This document shows positions 59,564-64,000 of a DNA stretch of 64,000 bases, in pieces (position 1 is the first letter of the stretch; the number at the start of each line of letters is the position of its first letter). This stretch comes from RGIG2094 sp045660065. Lineage in GTDB: Bacteria; Bacillota; Clostridia; RGIG6154. The stretch lies in the NCBI GenBank assembly GCA_045660065.1, contig JAZRDC010000026.1, forward strand, positions 16,776 to 80,775. The letters run 5' to 3'. The position numbers were made by a program, and so were the translations under genes. The notes under the pieces were generated by a model. That model searched no databases. It was not told the origin of the DNA and saw nothing but the letters and a program-made list of their open reading frames with translations.

Positions 59564-61201
59564 TTAACTAATTGTATTCATAATTTTTTCTGCTATCTCT
59601 TTAAAAATCGGTGCTGCTGTTTCGCTTCCCGATTTACCGTCTTCCACAAAAACGCACATTGAAAACATTGGGTTTTCTGCAGGAAAAAAACCTGTATACC
59701 AACCGTGCTGATAGCAATTTCCATCTACTATCCACCCTGTTTGTGCACTCCCCGTTTTACCGCCTGAGCCGTAGTTTTCAACAAATCCGGTAGTTCCTGT
59801 ACCGTAAAGATTTGTTTTTATCATCATATCCTGTATAATTTTTGCGGTGCTTTCGGATATTACTCTTTCCTGACCTAAAACTTTAAGTTTTCTTTTTTCC
59901 TGGCCAACATTGTCTATAACACTATCTGCACAATTGACAGAATTAAAAATTCCGCCGTTTGCTATAATTGCTGAAAAATTCGCAACCTGCAGTGCATTTC
60001 CTGAAAGTCTGCCCTGACCTATTGACAAATTTGCCACATCTGCAAGGTAGTAATTATTCTTATCGGGCAATTTTCCTGTTGCCTGAGTAAGGCTTGTGGG
60101 ATTAAGCACTTTTCTGCCAATACCGAATTTTTCGGCATACTCTATTATTTTTTTATATCCAATTCTTTGACCAACTTCAATAAAAACAGGATTGCAGGAA
60201 TGCATAAATGCTTCTTCAAAGTTCAGTGTTTTATGCCCATATATGTTATGGCAATCAATTTTCTGATCTGCTATATAACTATACCCTTTGCATTCAAATA
60301 TTTCATTTAGAGTTGTAAAACCTTCTTCAAGTGCAGCAGATGCCACAACGATTTTAAAAACAGACCCCATATCATAATCAGACAGGCACCTGTTTATAAG
60401 ATTGCCATTGGCTGAGTTTAAATATTTCCCCACATTATCAGGCTCAAATGTAGGATATGATGCCATTGCAAGTAAATCGGAACTTTTTATATCAAGCAAC
60501 ACAACGCCTGCTTTATATCCTTTGCTTTCAAGCACATTTTCTGCTATTCTGCAGTAGTCAAGATTAAGTGTGGTTTTAAGTTTATCAGATTTTAAATTCT
60601 GTCCAACTACTTCTTTACTGCTTCCTGGTATAAATCGCATAAGTGCATCTGCTCTTGCTTTTACTCCGTAACCCTTTGATGAGGTTAAAACTTTGTCGTA
60701 AACTTTTTCAAGTCCACTTGCACCTTTGCCATCGTTTAAATATCCAATCAATGCCGCACAAGGATTATCATAAAGATATCTGTTTGCAACACTTACAACA
60801 GAAAAATTAGGATATTTTTCCGCAATTTTTTCAAAATCACCATTTACTTTTGTAAAGGTTTTTTTATAAAGCCAGAGCCTTGAATAAATTTCATATTTAC
60901 TCTCAATGCTGTACTTTTCAAGAATTTCACAAAGTTTAAAATCTTCTTTGGCATTTTCTGTTGAAAAAACTACCCCATAATCAGACTGATTTACACCTGT
61001 GAAAGACATCATATTTCTGTCTAAAATATCATTACGACTTGCGGAAACATTAACCACCGTGCTGTTTTGCGACTCTGCCCTTTTAGCAAATTCTTCGCCG
61101 CTGACTATCATAAGATAATAGAGTCTTAATATTAAAATAAGTAATAAAAATCCGATTGTTGTTCTTAATATGAAATTTCTTGAAATTAATTTTGTGTGCA
61201 A
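59564..61201 (-). CDS. Class B penicillin-binding protein (SpoVD/FtsI-like)
   Basis: A transpeptidase of 545 residues with an N-terminal membrane helix (TTIGFLLLILILRLYYL), a short dimer region (ASRNDILDRNMMSFTG) and the catalytic domain with GSVFKIV, SCN in HSCNPVF, and GGKTGSAQT. It has no PASTA repeats. It is the third class B PBP in the window and is not near mur or fts genes, so its specific role (division or sporulation) is uncertain. The TTG at 61201 is chosen, as the GTG at 61210 is part of the GAGGTG site. Confidence 0.88.
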   Translation of the reverse strand: MHTKLISRNFILRTTIGFLLLILILRLYYLMIVSGEEFAKRAESQNSTVVNVSASRNDILDRNMMSFTGVNQSDYGVVFSTENAKEDFKLCEILEKYSIESKYEIYSRLWLYKKTFTKVNGDFEKIAEKYPNFSVVSVANRYLYDNPCAALIGYLNDGKGASGLEKVYDKVLTSSKGYGVKARADALMRFIPGSSKEVVGQNLKSDKLKTTLNLDYCRIAENVLESKGYKAGVVLLDIKSSDLLAMASYPTFEPDNVGKYLNSANGNLINRCLSDYDMGSVFKIVVASAALEEGFTTLNEIFECKGYSYIADQKIDCHNIYGHKTLNFEEAFMHSCNPVFIEVGQRIGYKKIIEYAEKFGIGRKVLNPTSLTQATGKLPDKNNYYLADVANLSIGQGRLSGNALQVANFSAIIANGGIFNSVNCADSVIDNVGQEKRKLKVLGQERVISESTAKIIQDMMIKTNLYGTGTTGFVENYGSGGKTGSAQTGWIVDGNCYQHGWYTGFFPAENPMFSMCVFVEDGKSGSETAAPIFKEIAEKIMNTIS

Positions 61202-61241
61202 AATATCCACCTCGTAAATATTTTGCGCAAATCAAAAAATT

Positions 61242-62456
61242 TTATCTTGCTTTTCTTAAAATTGTACCTTCGGGACAATTATACTCACAAGGAATGTAAA
61301 GTTTCATCATTGCGTGTGGGCAATTTTGTATACTTTCCATATTTTCGTTATACATTTTTTCAACTTTTATAGTTTTAAAATCTTCTCCGGGAATTAAAAG
61401 TTCAATTTCATCCCCTGCAAAGAATTTGTTTCTCTGAGTTACTTCCAAAAGTTTTTCGCTTTGGTTATAACTATCAACAACACCTACAAGATCATACTCT
61501 CTTTTATATGAACTTGAACCGTAAATCTGCTGATTTGAATCAGGTTTCCCAAAGAAAAAGCCTGTTGTATATTCTCTGTGGCTTACTTTTGTAAGTTCAT
61601 CTGCTATTTTTTCATCAAAAGGAAGTCCGTCAAAGTATCTGTCAATTGCATCTCTGTATGCTTTAGTAATTGTTGCCACATAATACTCTGTTTTAACTCT
61701 GCCTTCAATTTTAAAACTTGAAACTCCTGCTTTTATGAGTTCAGGAACAAATCTTATCATATTCAAATCCTTTGAGTTGAATATAAATGTTCCTCTGTCA
61801 TTTTCAAAAACAGGAAAATATTCTCCTTCTCTTTTTTCTTCCATTAAGTAATATTTCCATCTGCAAGGATGAGCACAAGCACCTAAGTTGCTGTCTCGCC
61901 CTGTCATATAATTGGAAAGAAGGCATCTTCCTGAATATGAAATACACATTGCCCCGTGAACAAAACATTCAAGTTCAAGTTCTTCAGGGGTGTTTTTTCT
62001 GATTTCAGAAATTTCCTGCAATGAAAGTTCACGTGCTAAAATTACTCTTGATGCACCCATTTTATGCCACATATTAGCAGAAGCATAGTTTACATTGTTT
62101 GCCTGTGTGCTGATGTGAATATTAAAATCAGGCACAGTTGTTTTTACAATATCAAACAGACCTAAATCAGACACGATAATTGCATCTGCTCCATATTCAT
62201 AAACTTCCTTGATATATTCTTTAAATCCTTCTAAGTCATCATTATGAGGCAGAATGTTTGCAGTGATATACACTTTCTTACCACGCTCATGGGCATATTC
62301 AATACCCTCTTTAATTTCAGCCATTGAAAAGTTTTCAGCCGCTTCTCTTAAAGAAAAAGACTCGCCGCCGATATAAACTGCATCTGCGCCATACATAAAT
62401 GCAAATTTTAATTTAGATAAACTCCCTGCAGGAGCAAGTAATTCAGGTTTTTTCAA
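61242..62456 (-). CDS. trhP: U32 family tRNA hydroxylation protein (TrhP/YrrO-like)
   Basis: A 404-residue protein of the peptidase U32 family, now known as TrhP for prephenate-dependent 5-hydroxyuridine formation at tRNA position 34. The family motif ELECFVHGAMCISYSGRCLL near residue 157 and CAHPCRWKY near 192 carry the conserved cysteines. EYTTGFFFGKP near 296 is also typical. Bacillus uses two such proteins (YrrN and YrrO); here only one is present next to trmR. The TTG start has AGGAGG upstream. Confidence 0.9.
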   Translation of the reverse strand: MKKPELLAPAGSLSKLKFAFMYGADAVYIGGESFSLREAAENFSMAEIKEGIEYAHERGKKVYITANILPHNDDLEGFKEYIKEVYEYGADAIIVSDLGLFDIVKTTVPDFNIHISTQANNVNYASANMWHKMGASRVILARELSLQEISEIRKNTPEELELECFVHGAMCISYSGRCLLSNYMTGRDSNLGACAHPCRWKYYLMEEKREGEYFPVFENDRGTFIFNSKDLNMIRFVPELIKAGVSSFKIEGRVKTEYYVATITKAYRDAIDRYFDGLPFDEKIADELTKVSHREYTTGFFFGKPDSNQQIYGSSSYKREYDLVGVVDSYNQSEKLLEVTQRNKFFAGDEIELLIPGEDFKTIKVEKMYNENMESIQNCPHAMMKLYIPCEYNCPEGTILRKAR

Positions 62457-62461
62457 AATGT

Positions 62462-63115
62462 TTACCTCCTGTAAAATGAAAGAGCAACACCATCGCCAAT
62501 CGGGATTATTGATGTTGTAAGATTTTTATGATTACATAGCATAATAAGATAATCTCTCATTCTTCCTACTATGGTTTTTTGTCTTCTTTTAACCAATAAA
62601 TCTTCTGCCGTCATACCTTTGTATAAAACGTTATCTGAAACTATCAGACCGCCGTCGTTTATAAGATTTATTGCATAATCAAAAAACTCGTTATAGTACC
62701 CTTTAGCGGCATCTATAAAAATCATATCATATTTTGAAGAAAGACAAGATAAAACTTCAAGTCCGTCTCCTTCTATAACACGAATTCTGTCTGAAAGCCC
62801 GAGTTTTTCTATATTATTCAAAGCAAGGGTTGTCATATCGCTGTCTCTTTCAATTGTTGTGATATGGCACTTTTCCCCTGATGCCAAAGCCATAACTGAT
62901 GCTGAATATCCAATTGCAGTCCCAATTTCTAAAATTTTCAAAGGCTTTTGCATTTTGCACAAAACCTCTAAAAAAGATTTCATTTCTTTATGAATAATCG
63001 GAACTTCATATTCGTGAGCATAGTCTTCCATCTCTTTAAGATAGCCTTTGCTTTCAGGCAAAACCTGATGAAGATATTCAGTTATATAGTCATAATTAAT
63101 TTTTTCTCCTGCCAA
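62462..63115 (-). CDS. trmR: tRNA 5-hydroxyuridine methyltransferase TrmR
   Basis: A class I SAM-dependent O-methyltransferase of 217 residues related to catechol O-methyltransferases. The SAM site LKILEIGTAIGYSASVMA lies near residue 54, and the metal-binding FIDAAKGYYNEFFDYA near 131 and SDNVLYKG near 159 follow. In Bacillus, the equivalent YrrM (TrmR) turns 5-hydroxyuridine made by the neighbour TrhP into 5-methoxyuridine at the wobble base. The TTG start directly follows the mltG stop codon. Confidence 0.9.
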   Translation of the reverse strand: MAGEKINYDYITEYLHQVLPESKGYLKEMEDYAHEYEVPIIHKEMKSFLEVLCKMQKPLKILEIGTAIGYSASVMALASGEKCHITTIERDSDMTTLALNNIEKLGLSDRIRVIEGDGLEVLSCLSSKYDMIFIDAAKGYYNEFFDYAINLINDGGLIVSDNVLYKGMTAEDLLVKRRQKTIVGRMRDYLIMLCNHKNLTTSIIPIGDGVALSFYRR

Positions 63116-64000
63116 TTACATCAGGCCTGCTTTCTTCATATTTTCTTCATGTCCGCTTAAAGTTTTTGCAAAGTAGTGCTTACCATTTCCGTCAGCACAA
63201 AAATATAGATAATCTGTTTTTGCGGGGTTAAGTGCCGCATTAATACAATTAAGTCCCGGTGAAGCAATAGGACCTACCGGCAAACCTTTATTGATATAAG
63301 TATTGTAATCTGATTTAATTTTTGTATCTGCCCATGTAAGAACAGGCTTTCTTTCTTCTAAAATATACTGAACCGTTGCACAGGACTGCAAAAGTCCGCC
63401 AGGTTCTCTTGTACTGTCAAGTCTGTTATAAAACACGCCTGCAACTAATGAAAGTTCATCTTTTGATGCGGCTTCTCTTTCCACAACAGATGCCATTGTG
63501 ATAAGTTCATCAGTAGAAAATCCAAGTTGATTTGCCTTGTTTTTCATATCAGGAGTGAATTTTGAATTGAAATTATCAAGCATTTTTTTAATAATGCTTT
63601 CAGCACTTTCATCAAGACTGAATTCATAAGTATCAGGGAAAAGGTATCCTTCAAGCTCAATATCTCTTTTTTTGATATCTTTTAAAAACCAGTAATCAAA
63701 ATTTTCAAGTTTTGCCGCATCATTAAATTCTTTGGCAGTTACAACGCCTTTTTCCTCTAAAAGTTCTGCAATCTCACGCTGTTCAAAACCTTCGGGTATG
63801 GTAACCAAAACTGTTTTGGGTTTTGCAGGTTTTGAAAGTTCTTCTGAAATACTTTTATAACTTTTTGAAGAAAATTCATGGGCACCCGAATGATAGGTTT
63901 TATCAGCAAATCTTGAATAAACTCTGAATAAAAGTTCAGAGCCTATTACTTTGTTTTCTTTTAATTTAGCACTTATTGCGTTAGTTCCGCTACCCTGTGC
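63116..64000 (-). CDS. mltG: Endolytic transglycosylase MltG (partial, 5' end cut off)
   Basis: The last 294 codons of mltG; the frame remains open to the window end. The first visible residues (GSGTNAISAKLKENKVIGS) form the LysM-like subdomain. VTIPEGFEQREIAELL follows, and the catalytic glutamate lies in ASVVEREAASKDELSLVAGV. The PVGPIASPGLNCINAAL and YLYFCADGNGKHYFAKTLSGH segments close the domain. MltG cuts nascent glycan strands and sets their length. The order mltG-trmR-trhP matches yrrL-yrrM-yrrN/O of Bacillus. Confidence 0.93.
   Translation of the reverse strand, partial: AQGSGTNAISAKLKENKVIGSELLFRVYSRFADKTYHSGAHEFSSKSYKSISEELSKPAKPKTVLVTIPEGFEQREIAELLEEKGVVTAKEFNDAAKLENFDYWFLKDIKKRDIELEGYLFPDTYEFSLDESAESIIKKMLDNFNSKFTPDMKNKANQLGFSTDELITMASVVEREAASKDELSLVAGVFYNRLDSTREPGGLLQSCATVQYILEERKPVLTWADTKIKSDYNTYINKGLPVGPIASPGLNCINAALNPAKTDYLYFCADGNGKHYFAKTLSGHEENMKKAGLM

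Noticed and set aside
63809..64000. Gene start of mltG at 63808 with a separate upstream feature
   Set aside because: The frame stays open to position 64000 and encodes the expected N-terminal part of MltG, so the gene is simply cut by the window end.
1..64000. CRISPR arrays, prophage, insertion sequences, toxin-antitoxin or restriction genes
   Set aside because: No direct-repeat arrays, transposase or integrase motifs, or defence domains were found on either strand; the window is almost entirely core genes.

Overview
The window looks like a chromosomal segment of an anaerobic, endospore-forming, low-G+C member of the Clostridia. Three lines of evidence support this. It carries sporulation genes: a complete spoIIIA operon, an uninterrupted sigK, yabP/yabQ, gpr, and a spoIVF-type pair. 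It carries the [FeFe]-hydrogenase maturase HydG. Its gene order follows classic Firmicutes order (rimP-nusA-ylxR-ylxQ-infB-rbfA-nrnA-truB-ribF, mreC-mreD-mrdA-minD-spoIVF, mltG-trmR-trhP). I cannot name the genus from sequence alone. Nearly every gene lies on the minus strand. Only YihY, a metallophosphoesterase, a zinc-ribbon protein and a 63-residue Cys-rich protein are on plus, so the window probably lies in one replichore with the fork moving from high to low coordinates. No tRNA, rRNA, CRISPR array, insertion sequence or prophage was seen, and no gene-free stretch exceeds 300 bases.

Layout, low to high coordinate. 1-4315: the 5' end of a small membrane-protein gene (possibly yajC), then a type IIA topoisomerase pair (parC-like and parE). 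4437-7170: YihY, then a cluster of four tiny unknown genes with a divergent promoter region rich in palindromes, then a phosphoesterase and a zinc-ribbon membrane protein. 7167-11638: an Asp23 protein, a SEDS glycosyltransferase, a class B PBP and hydG, apparently one transcription unit. 11704-16234: spoIIIAA-AH. 16319-18105: DUF4363, DUF421 and sigK. 18198-22200: S1 protein, divIC, yabQ, yabP, rqcP, hup and a YabM/SpoVB-type flippase. 22342-23440: a Cys-rich ORF facing gpr.

23503-30925 is the translation/transcription operon rimP to ribF, with a well-formed promoter and a leader hairpin. 31057-31698 is a tandem OB-fold protein. 31780-46041 is a 14-kb run (ileS, DUF1858, dusB, pyrH, frr, uppS, cdsA, dxr, rseP, ispG, polC) that appears to start at one promoter before ileS. 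46128-48616 holds the TIGR03936/TIGR03960 pair. 48650-56215 is a cell-shape and division operon (nudF, zapA, dut, a NusG-II protein, a Gx transporter, mreC, mreD, mrdA, minD) followed by a spoIVFA-like/spoIVFB-like pair. 56278-64000 holds mltG (cut by the window end), trmR, trhP, a third class B PBP, proB, proA and rmuC.

The genes combine core growth functions (wall elongation and division, isoprenoid and phospholipid precursors, translation initiation, replication) with mother-cell sporulation functions. Similar sigma-E-like -10 boxes precede spoIIIAA, sigK and the spoIVF pair. No complete new defence or mobile system was found. The least explained part is the small-protein cluster at 5239-6254.
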